64,000 nt of DNA. It comes from CALFCE01 sp964411665. GTDB lineage: Bacteria; Pseudomonadota; Gammaproteobacteria; Granulosicoccales; Granulosicoccaceae. This document shows positions 7,923 through 15,665 of this stretch, piece after piece. Each line of letters starts with the position of its first letter. The stretch's first letter is position 1. The position numbers and the translations under genes are program-made. The stretch covers positions 30,549-94,548 of the forward strand of contig CAYPMR010000006.1 in NCBI GenBank assembly GCA_964411665.1, read 5' to 3'. A model generated the notes under the pieces. It did not search any database and was not told the DNA's origin. It worked only from the letters and a program-made list of their open reading frames with translations.

Positions 7923-10900
7923 ATGACATCCAGCATCGAAATGACTGAAGGAAAAGATTCTCTACATATTCCTCTGTCAGATACTCAACGCGATATCTGG
8001 ATTGGGCAATCCATTCATCCAAAATCACCGTTATACAATATGGCTATCGCCTGCACGATCCGGGGTGAACTGGATGAATCCAGATTCATCGCAGCCTGGC
8101 AACAGGTGAGCCAACAGCACGAGATACTCCATACAAGAATCTGCTTAAAAGCAGGAGAACCATACCAATTTTTCTGTTCAGACAACATACCGCTTAACAT
8201 TATTGACTTTTCAACCTCCTCTACACCCGACAGCGATGCAATAGAGTGGATGAATCAGCGCACTCGGATATTTATGCCCGTAGATGCATCGATGGTCGAT
8301 GCTTGTCTGATCAAACTATCTGCACGCGTATGGATATGGTATTGCAATCAACACCATATCATCACTGATGCCACTTCTTTTTCAGTGTTGTGGCACCAAC
8401 TCTGTTCAGCCTATGAAAATAACGGAACGAACTACTCAGATAACACTGATAACAGACAATCCAGCAAACGTACAAATTACATTGACTATATAAACAGTAG
8501 TCAGCAGAAACCTTTGCCAGAAAATTTGCAGAATTACTGGGAAAGCCAATCGAAAATGTTACCGCCGCCTCTTAAACTGTATGGTAAGCCGTTTGATTTT
8601 TCAAATACACATAGCACACGCACAGAAGATCTATTGGATTCCTCACGCTCACAGCAACTCAATGAATTAACCGTAAGAGAAGAATTTCGGTCACTCAATA
8701 TACATCTCTCCAGATTCAATCTTTTATTGACCGTTTTGACAGCTTTTCTTTACCGTACTAGCGGTTTAAACAATATTGCGATTTCAGCACCAGCTGCGAA
8801 TCGTTCCGGTACAGCCTTCACCAATACCTTAGGCCTATTCGTAGAAGTCTTGCCCATGGTGATTCGAATAGAAGAGCAGGACACTTTGCTAAGCCTGTTC
8901 GGAAGAATCAGGGAACAGGCACTGGAATTTATCAAGCATTCTTATTCAGGAGCGTGTAACTGCACTTCAAATAGAAAAGCATCCGCTGTTCTGAACTATC
9001 TGCCCCTGTCCATGTGTAACCTGGACGGCATACCCGTATCCACACAATGGTTACACCCCGGTCATTCAGATAGCCATCATCTAATCAGAATGCATGTAAC
9101 CGACTGGAACCAGAGTGGACAGGTCAACATCTCGGTAGATTTCAATGACAATTGTTTTTCCCCGCAGTTACGGGAGTCTGCAAAAGCACAGTGGCGCGCT
9201 ATTTTTGACACCTTGGTAAAAGACATAAACCAACCCATAGATGCTATTGATATCTTGCAATATGACAAGTACACGCATCATCAATACGATGCTCTCATGT
9301 GCCCAGCACATATGAATCACCAATCAAGCAATAAAGAGCACCAGCATAACCATACACATACTCTTGTAAATATCACGGATCGATTTCGTGAAAGAGTAAA
9401 ACTGCATCCAAACGATGTCGCAATAAGCAACGGAAAGACAGAGATAAGCTATCAAACACTCCACGATAGCGCTTTGCAACTATCAAAAACGCTCATAGCT
9501 CTGGATGTGAAACTGGGTCAGACAGTTGCAGTTCTACTCGATCGTTCGATCAATGTGCCTATCGCATTTTTCGGCGTACTCATGTCAGGCGCTGCATATG
9601 TTCCGATTGATGCACAAAATCCAGACAATCGAATTATTCAGCTAATTGACAGTGCGCAAGCTGACATAGTTATAACAGAAGAATCAATAATCGAATCATT
9701 TGAAATAAAGAAATCAAAAATCTGGAAATCATTGCCTAATAGGCAAAGTATTATCCTGTCGGATACAGGAAATGTACTTGGCGATCATCCCGTCGATGCA
9801 GATTCCAAGAGTTTCCCTGTATCAATAGAGCCTGATGAAACGGCCTATATTTTATACACCTCTGGTTCAACAGGTTCACCAAAGGGTGTAATGGTTTCAC
9901 ATGCTGCAATGGAAAATTATTGTAGCTGGGCAGCATCATTCTACACCAACGGCGATCGCCTCACTTTTCCACTTTTCACTTCGATCGGCTTTGATCTGAC
10001 CTTAACATCTATATTTGTACCATTGATTAGCGGCGGGCAAATACGCGTATATGAAAATCAGCACGATGCATTTGATGAATCTCTACTACAAATCCTCGAC
10101 GAGAATCTAGTGGACATTATCAAACTAACACCGTCACATTTAAGTTTACTGCAAGGAAAAGATCTTTCTTCATCACGCGTCAAACAACTCATCGTTGGTG
10201 GGGAAGATTTAAAAACCGAACTTGCAAATCGGATACATAGCACCTATGCAAATCAGATCAAAATCCACAACGAATACGGCCCCACAGAAGCGACCGTCGG
10301 CTGTATCGTCCATACTTATGATCCGGATACAGATAGATCAGGCTCAGTACCTATAGGTAAACCTGTTGCAGCCACTGAAGTTCTAGTACTAAATGATGCA
10401 TTTCAATTGCAACCCATCGGTCTACCGGGGAGCCTCTATCTATCCGGGCCTTCTCTTGCCAAGGGATATTGGGGCAGAGATGATCTTACAAATGAACGTT
10501 TTCTGCAGCATCCATCTGTGGACTATCCGAAGCTCATATACGCGACAGGTGATCGAGTAAAACTTGATCACAATGGCAAGTTGGTTTACCTGGGTCGCAA
10601 CGACGAACAGGTGAAGATTAACGGTACAAGAATAGAACTTGCAGAAATTGAAGCCGCTGTGAGTCGGCATACAGCTGTGACTTCCTGCATATCTGTATTT
10701 ATCGAAGGTAATACAAGGTCTGCTCACAAAAATACAACAGACCACACCACACAGGTTGAAAACCACTGTAAACGATGCGGCATTTCATCAAATTATCCTG
10801 AAATCAAGTTCGATGCGGATGAAATATGCTCACTTTGCCAAAACTACACAAAGTACGAAGGACGAGCCAGAACATGGTTTAAGACAATGCCAGAACTAGA

Positions 10901-12332
10901 GCAACTGGTAGACGACGTAAAAACAGAAAGTACCGGAAAATACGATTGCATAGTTTTGCTAAGTGGTGGAAAAGACAGTACCTATGCGTTGGCAAGATTG
11001 GCAGATCTAGGGCTAAGCATACTTGCCTACACGCTTGATAACGGATTCATATCGGATTCTGCAAAAACCAATATCGCCAAAGTATGCGCAACGTTACACA
11101 TTGACCACGAATTTGGTCAAACAAGTGCGATGCAGGAAATATTTGCGGACAGTTTAAATCGCTTCTCCAATGTGTGTAACGGCTGTTTCAAAACGATATA
11201 CACACTTGCCCTATTTCGAGCCAATGAGCTTGACATCAAATGCATTTTCACCGGATTGTCTCGCGGCCAGTTCTTTGAGACACGTCTGACCGAGGATATT
11301 TTGACTAACCCCGATGTCAGTGACGAAAACATTGACGAGATGATCATGGCCGCACGTAAGTCCTATCATCGTACAGATGACGCCGTGTCACGCCTGATCG
11401 ATACACGTTTATTTAACGACGACACATTGTTCGAACAGATAAATATCATTGACTTCTACCGCTACTGCGATGTAAGTCTTGAGCAGATGATGTCATGGAT
11501 GAAAGAGCAGCTTCCGTGGGTAAGACCATCTGATACAGGCAGATCTACTAACTGCCTGATCAATGATGCAGGTATATACATCCACAAATTAGAACGTGGT
11601 TATCATAACTATTCTTTGCCTTATAGCTGGGATGTACGTTTGGGGCACAAGGATCGCGACACAGCTCTGGAAGAACTGGACGACGATATCGATGAGGCAC
11701 AAGTCAACGAGATGCTTGAGGAAGTTGGCTATGTCAGTAAAACAGACACCAATTCACACGGGAGTCAAATTGCCTTGTATTTTACCAGCGATACTGGTCT
11801 TACTGCAGATGCGTTAAAAAACCATCTGACGGAAGTTCTACCACGCTGGATGCTGCCACACTGGTTTGTACCTATAGACAAATTTCCTCTGAACACAAAC
11901 GGCAAAATAGACAAACAACAGCTACCCAGCGTCAATCATTCAGTTTTTCATCGTGAGCAAAGTGAAGAAAAGGACGAAATTGAATACATTGCGCCTAGTA
12001 CTCAATTTGAAATAACCGTCGCTGACTTATGGTGCAAACACTTACGCCAGGACAAGATCGGTATTCACGACAATTTTTTTCGTATGGGCGGGGATTCTCT
12101 ATCAGCTATACGCATCGCTTCGCAACTCAACGAACAGGGATTCTCAGTTACCACAGTTGATATTTTCGAAAATCCAACGATTAAAAGCTTGTCCCAAGTA
12201 GAAAGTTCGTGCAAACCAGAAAGTAAAAATCTCGATACAGCTAAAGTAAACACAAAGCCAGAAGAATCCGCATTTGCGCTACTAAAACCAGGGCAGATGA
12301 ACAAGCTGTCACAAATTGTACGGAAAAACTGA
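7923..12332 (+). CDS. NRPS module C-A-PCP with a PP-loop ATPase domain inserted in the A domain (predicted Asn-specific)
   Basis: 1469 residues. The C domain (about 15-450) has active site HHIITDA (H144), with Ala where Gly is usual. The A domain starts near 475: A3 YTSGSTGSPKG (Y645), A5 NEYGPTE, A8 near 889-910. Hand alignment to PheA gives D-L-T-K-I-G-E-V-G, one step from the known Asn code DLTKLGEVGK. After A8, about residues 945-1265 form a PP-loop (N-type ATP pyrophosphatase) domain. It opens with a CxxC...CxxC knuckle (C949, C952, C969, C972), then SGGKDST (from S1014) and another CNGC pair (C1085, C1088). This layout matches the N-acetyl-sugar amidotransferase family (WbpG/PseA type). 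A9 RWMLPHW and A10 TNGKID (K1328) then complete the A domain, followed by a PCP (GGDSLSA, S1392). I know of methyltransferase, ketoreductase and oxidase inserts in A domains, but not this one. Module type is certain; the insert's chemistry is inferred. Confidence 0.93.
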   Translation: MTSSIEMTEGKDSLHIPLSDTQRDIWIGQSIHPKSPLYNMAIACTIRGELDESRFIAAWQQVSQQHEILHTRICLKAGEPYQFFCSDNIPLNIIDFSTSSTPDSDAIEWMNQRTRIFMPVDASMVDACLIKLSARVWIWYCNQHHIITDATSFSVLWHQLCSAYENNGTNYSDNTDNRQSSKRTNYIDYINSSQQKPLPENLQNYWESQSKMLPPPLKLYGKPFDFSNTHSTRTEDLLDSSRSQQLNELTVREEFRSLNIHLSRFNLLLTVLTAFLYRTSGLNNIAISAPAANRSGTAFTNTLGLFVEVLPMVIRIEEQDTLLSLFGRIREQALEFIKHSYSGACNCTSNRKASAVLNYLPLSMCNLDGIPVSTQWLHPGHSDSHHLIRMHVTDWNQSGQVNISVDFNDNCFSPQLRESAKAQWRAIFDTLVKDINQPIDAIDILQYDKYTHHQYDALMCPAHMNHQSSNKEHQHNHTHTLVNITDRFRERVKLHPNDVAISNGKTEISYQTLHDSALQLSKTLIALDVKLGQTVAVLLDRSINVPIAFFGVLMSGAAYVPIDAQNPDNRIIQLIDSAQADIVITEESIIESFEIKKSKIWKSLPNRQSIILSDTGNVLGDHPVDADSKSFPVSIEPDETAYILYTSGSTGSPKGVMVSHAAMENYCSWAASFYTNGDRLTFPLFTSIGFDLTLTSIFVPLISGGQIRVYENQHDAFDESLLQILDENLVDIIKLTPSHLSLLQGKDLSSSRVKQLIVGGEDLKTELANRIHSTYANQIKIHNEYGPTEATVGCIVHTYDPDTDRSGSVPIGKPVAATEVLVLNDAFQLQPIGLPGSLYLSGPSLAKGYWGRDDLTNERFLQHPSVDYPKLIYATGDRVKLDHNGKLVYLGRNDEQVKINGTRIELAEIEAAVSRHTAVTSCISVFIEGNTRSAHKNTTDHTTQVENHCKRCGISSNYPEIKFDADEICSLCQNYTKYEGRARTWFKTMPELEQLVDDVKTESTGKYDCIVLLSGGKDSTYALARLADLGLSILAYTLDNGFISDSAKTNIAKVCATLHIDHEFGQTSAMQEIFADSLNRFSNVCNGCFKTIYTLALFRANELDIKCIFTGLSRGQFFETRLTEDILTNPDVSDENIDEMIMAARKSYHRTDDAVSRLIDTRLFNDDTLFEQINIIDFYRYCDVSLEQMMSWMKEQLPWVRPSDTGRSTNCLINDAGIYIHKLERGYHNYSLPYSWDVRLGHKDRDTALEELDDDIDEAQVNEMLEEVGYVSKTDTNSHGSQIALYFTSDTGLTADALKNHLTEVLPRWMLPHWFVPIDKFPLNTNGKIDKQQLPSVNHSVFHREQSEEKDEIEYIAPSTQFEITVADLWCKHLRQDKIGIHDNFFRMGGDSLSAIRIASQLNEQGFSVTTVDIFENPTIKSLSQVESSCKPESKNLDTAKVNTKPEESAFALLKPGQMNKLSQIVRKN

Positions 12333-12358
12333 AATCTGCTTAGAGTTGATTTGCGATT

Positions 12359-13516
12359 ATGAATTTCAACAGAACTGAAAATGAACTAGCCTTGTACGAC
12401 AGCGTGCTGGCGTTTACAGATTCTGAACTACGACCACTCCTATCGACGATATCAGGTACACATCAATTCGACGAAGCAGCATTCAGATCATTGTGGGAAG
12501 TTTGTGCAAATTTTGGAGTCCTGCGATGGCCTGCACCAACAGATCAAGGCGGACACGGACATTCAGTAACAACAACAGCTTATCTGATGGAAGCTTTGGG
12601 ATACGGCTGTAACGACAACGGCTTGCCATTTGCGCTCGGCACTCAAATGTGGGGTCTACAACGGGCAATACTTCAATTCGGGAATTCAAGCCAGGTCTCG
12701 CAATATCTCAGCAAAATGTTATCCGGTAACAAGATTGGCTCTTTTGCGATAAACGAAACAGGCAGCGGCTCAGATGCCTTATCGCTAGCAACAAGCGCAA
12801 TTCTTGATCAAAATCACTACACGCTAAATGGTGAGAAATCTCTGATCTCTCTATCGCCGATTGCAGACTACCTGTTGGTACTTGCCACAACCAACCCCGA
12901 TGCCGGTCGTTGGGGAATAACAGCCTTTCTCGTCGACACAAATCTGCCGGGAATAACCCTGCACCCGGCAGATTCCATGATGGGCCTCTCTTCCATACCC
13001 ATAGGTAATATCACTTTTGACCAATGCAAGGTACCAGTCAATAATCTACTTGGTAAAGAGGGTGCGGGCTCAGCAGTGTTTGCCAGCGTGCAATCCTGGG
13101 AACGAACATTGTTGGCAGCACCTCAGATAGGCGCTATGCAACGCATTATTGAAAACTGTGTGGTATTCGCAAAATCACGCTCACGTAGTAATCAGAAAAT
13201 TGGCAAATATCAGGCGATATCCCACAAAATAGCAAATATGAAAATCAAGATGGAGGCGAGTAGATTATTGCTTCAAAAAGCTTCATGGGGATTGGATCAG
13301 AACAAACAGAGCATGATTGACGCATCCATTGCCAAAACATTTATAAGCGAAAGCTTTGTTGAAATTTGCCATGAAGCACTGCTGATTCACGGTGGTGATG
13401 GCTACAAAACTGATCAAGGAATTGAACACAACCTAAGAGATGCCATAGGCGGTACGCTCTATGGCGGTACCTCAGACATGCAACGTAATGTTATTGCTTC
13501 TTTAATCGGCTTATAA
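12359..13516 (+). CDS. Acyl-CoA dehydrogenase-like flavoenzyme, probable carrier-bound aminoacyl oxidase
   Basis: 385 residues, full length for the acyl-CoA dehydrogenase fold. FAINETGSGSDA corresponds to the substrate/flavin loop, GEKSLIS follows, and IHGGDGY with GGTSDMQR is the C-terminal FAD-binding end. The Glu used as base by medium-chain enzymes is Gly here (YGGTSDMQ). Instead a Glu is present in helix G (WERTLLAA, E248), the position of the base in isovaleryl-CoA dehydrogenase. It lies 26 bp after the NRPS gene and ahead of a stand-alone A domain and PCP. That trio is the known set for oxidising prolyl-PCP to pyrrolyl-2-carboxyl-PCP (PltE/PltF/PltL, RedW/RedM/RedO) or to a pyrroline carboxylate in anatoxin synthesis. 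The role is inferred from context. FAD dependence is family knowledge. Confidence 0.8.
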   Translation: MNFNRTENELALYDSVLAFTDSELRPLLSTISGTHQFDEAAFRSLWEVCANFGVLRWPAPTDQGGHGHSVTTTAYLMEALGYGCNDNGLPFALGTQMWGLQRAILQFGNSSQVSQYLSKMLSGNKIGSFAINETGSGSDALSLATSAILDQNHYTLNGEKSLISLSPIADYLLVLATTNPDAGRWGITAFLVDTNLPGITLHPADSMMGLSSIPIGNITFDQCKVPVNNLLGKEGAGSAVFASVQSWERTLLAAPQIGAMQRIIENCVVFAKSRSRSNQKIGKYQAISHKIANMKIKMEASRLLLQKASWGLDQNKQSMIDASIAKTFISESFVEICHEALLIHGGDGYKTDQGIEHNLRDAIGGTLYGGTSDMQRNVIASLIGL

Positions 13517-13593
13517 GTCAGATTTCAACGTATCATTATTTTGATTAAACAATCTTTTTATCTCATCTGTTCAGTGAACCTATAACATCGACA

Positions 13594-15207
13594 ATGCAAG
13601 GTTATCTTATTCAATCCTATCTTGAGTGGTACGCCAGAGAAACACCAGCTCACCCTGCCTTGTTATTTCAAGGCGAATCGCTTGCGTATGCAGATCTCGA
13701 CAGGCTGGCGAACCAACTGGCCAACGCACTTATCTCCAATGGGATCGAGCAGCAGCAAAAAGTTGGTATTTACATACACAAAGGTTTGGAGCTAGGGGTA
13801 GCTATCTATGGAATATTAAAAGCTGGCTGCGTCTTCGTACCGCTAGACCCATTTATGCCTGAAGAACGTCTACAGATAATTATGGATGACTGCGATATCA
13901 GGCACCTGATTACCTCTGATGTACTAGCAGCCAAACTGGATACTTTGCAACATCAAAAATCACTCTGCGTATATGGGCCTGGAGTTGAAAATCGAAGCGG
14001 ATTTGGAAAAGAAATTGGTAAAGAAAATCAAACCAACTTCAAGCGCAAAGTAATTAGCTGGGATCAAATAAGACAACAACCAGTGCATCGACCGAACCTG
14101 GACATTATCAATCTCGATATGGCGTATATCATGTACACGTCAGGATCAACAGGAACACCCAAAGGCATGATCCATACCCATCAGGGATCCATTAACTATG
14201 CGCGCTGGGGGAAAGAACACGTAGGTCTCACTGCAAAAGACAGGGTGGCGAGTCACGCTCCGCTTCATTTTGATCTGAGTATTTTCGATTTTTTCTCAAC
14301 CGTCCAAGCTGGTGCAACAGTTGTCCCTATAGCAGAACCAGTCACAAAGATGCCGGCTAGCTGGACAAATACCATAGACAGCGAACAGATATCAGTAGTG
14401 TTTACTGTTCCCTACACGCTGATCACAATGCTTGAACAAGGCGCTATTGATCAACGGAACCTATCATCATTGAGATGGATAATGTTTGGTGGTGAACCTA
14501 TGCCACCTAGACAACTTCGTCAGCTAATGGATAGACTAAAGCAAGTACAATTTACCAACGTATACGGTCCTGCAGAAGCGCCATCCTGTACATGTTATGA
14601 CATACCAGCAGAATTTTCCGGACAGGAAAATGAGTCCATTCCGATCGGCAAAGTGTCACGCAATTCGCAGATGTTAATTATCGATGAACACAATCAACCT
14701 TGTGACATCGAACAACCAGGTGAACTATGTATTAGAAGCGCTACTCTGACACTAGGCTATCACAACCGGCCGGACCTTAATGCAAAAGCGTTTCTTGAAC
14801 TACCCGGGCCAGGCACATTCCCCGATGTTTACTACCGAACCGGGGATCGGGTCGTACAGCAATCTAATGATCTGTTGATGTTTTTAGGCCGCACAGACAG
14901 AATGGTGAAAACACGTGGTAACCGGGTAGAGCTCGATGAAATAGAAGCCGCCCTGACGAGCCATCCTGATGTGTTTGAGGCCGCTGCTTTCACCGTACCT
15001 GATGACCACGGCAGTAACAAAATTATACTTGCCGCAACAGTCAAACCCGATGCGGATCTCTCTGTAAGCGGAGCCCAAGCGCATTTACGGAAAAAAATAC
15101 CGAGCTACGCTATACCACAGCAAATTGAAATGGTCGCAAGTTTGCCCCATACAAGCACCGGCAAACTAGATCGCAACGCACTTGCCGCTAATTGGCTTTC
15201 TTCTTAA
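13594..15207 (+). CDS. Stand-alone amino-acid adenylation domain
   Basis: 537 residues, a complete free A domain: A3 YTSGSTGTPKG, A5 NVYGPAEA (Ala replaces the usual Thr of GPTE), A7 YYRTGDR, A8 region TRGNRVELDEIEAAL, A9 PSYAIPQ and A10 STGKLDRN with the catalytic-type Lys. It has no C, PCP or TE part, so it must load a carrier in trans; the free PCP 15 bp downstream is the obvious partner. Hand alignment gives specificity residues D-L-F-F-M-G-V-S-C. Proline-activating PltF/RedM-type enzymes have about D-L-L/F-Y-L-A-L-V-C, so only the ends and the aromatic pair agree. Proline is the best guess because of the neighbouring oxidase, but another small amino acid is possible. A 77-bp gap precedes the gene, the largest within the operon, with no clear promoter in it. 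Confidence 0.88.
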   Translation: MQGYLIQSYLEWYARETPAHPALLFQGESLAYADLDRLANQLANALISNGIEQQQKVGIYIHKGLELGVAIYGILKAGCVFVPLDPFMPEERLQIIMDDCDIRHLITSDVLAAKLDTLQHQKSLCVYGPGVENRSGFGKEIGKENQTNFKRKVISWDQIRQQPVHRPNLDIINLDMAYIMYTSGSTGTPKGMIHTHQGSINYARWGKEHVGLTAKDRVASHAPLHFDLSIFDFFSTVQAGATVVPIAEPVTKMPASWTNTIDSEQISVVFTVPYTLITMLEQGAIDQRNLSSLRWIMFGGEPMPPRQLRQLMDRLKQVQFTNVYGPAEAPSCTCYDIPAEFSGQENESIPIGKVSRNSQMLIIDEHNQPCDIEQPGELCIRSATLTLGYHNRPDLNAKAFLELPGPGTFPDVYYRTGDRVVQQSNDLLMFLGRTDRMVKTRGNRVELDEIEAALTSHPDVFEAAAFTVPDDHGSNKIILAATVKPDADLSVSGAQAHLRKKIPSYAIPQQIEMVASLPHTSTGKLDRNALAANWLSS

Positions 15208-15222
15208 ATAACAAATATTTCA

Positions 15223-15519
15223 ATGTCAACTTCAACCGACAAAACCAATCATTCCCTCAGCAGTGAAGCCGGAGCAGATGCCATTCGTAAGTACGTACAA
15301 AACGACATCCTAGCGGACACAGGCATCACTATTACAGATGAGCAGGATTTACTGCTTTCCGGACTTCTGGATTCATTAAGCGTCATCAGAGTAGCGACCT
15401 TCCTGGAAGAGCACTTCAAAATCAAGGTAGCTGCAGAGGATTTGATTGTAGAAAACTTTGGTTCCTGCAACAGTATGGCTTCCTACGTTCATAGCAAATT
15501 AAGCCAAGGTGCAAATTAA
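15223..15519 (+). CDS. Stand-alone peptidyl/acyl carrier protein
   Basis: 98 residues, the size of a free carrier protein with a 20-residue N-terminal tail. The attachment motif is SGLLDSLSV, with Ser in the DSL core carrying phosphopantetheine; helices follow the carrier pattern (FLEEHFKIKV, then VENFGSCNSMASYV). It is probably charged by the A domain gene 15 bp upstream and is the likely substrate carrier of the acyl-CoA-dehydrogenase-like oxidase. It differs from the fatty-acid AcpP at 36753, which has the acidic GADSLDTVE signature. It is the last gene of the NRPS operon. After it, ATTAGT and ACTAAT (about 15544-15574) could pair across a 20-base loop, too weak to call a terminator. Confidence 0.88.
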   Translation: MSTSTDKTNHSLSSEAGADAIRKYVQNDILADTGITITDEQDLLLSGLLDSLSVIRVATFLEEHFKIKVAAEDLIVENFGSCNSMASYVHSKLSQGAN

Positions 15520-15606
15520 AGCGATATAGATAAAAATAGACAATTAGTTCGACTATCAATACTTTTAGACTAATAAAATTCCCGGGGATTTACGGCAGAT
15601 TGTTCG

Positions 15607-15665
15607 GGGTTCAGGGTTCAGGGTTCAGGGTTCAGGGTTCAGGGTTCAGGGTTCAGGGTTCAGGG
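15607..15665. repeat. Telomere-like heptamer tandem repeat GGGTTCA, 8 perfect copies
   Basis: Eight uninterrupted GGGTTCA units occupy 15607-15662, followed by a final GGG. Nine G-triplets spaced by four bases fit the consensus of a G-quadruplex on the plus strand. The array lies between the ends of the convergent NRPS operon and the minus-strand membrane-protein gene, and supplies that gene's stop codon and last codons. Read on the minus strand (TGAACCC units), every frame meets TGA within the array, so copy-number change would alter the C-terminus only slightly. Confidence 0.95.

Noticed and set aside
7923..12332. Asparagine synthetase-like amidation of Asp by the PP-loop insert
   Set aside because: No glutaminase domain or partner is seen, and the A domain already reads as Asn-specific; kept only as a remote alternative.
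15607..15665. CRISPR array
   Set aside because: The 7-base units have no spacers, and no cas genes are present.
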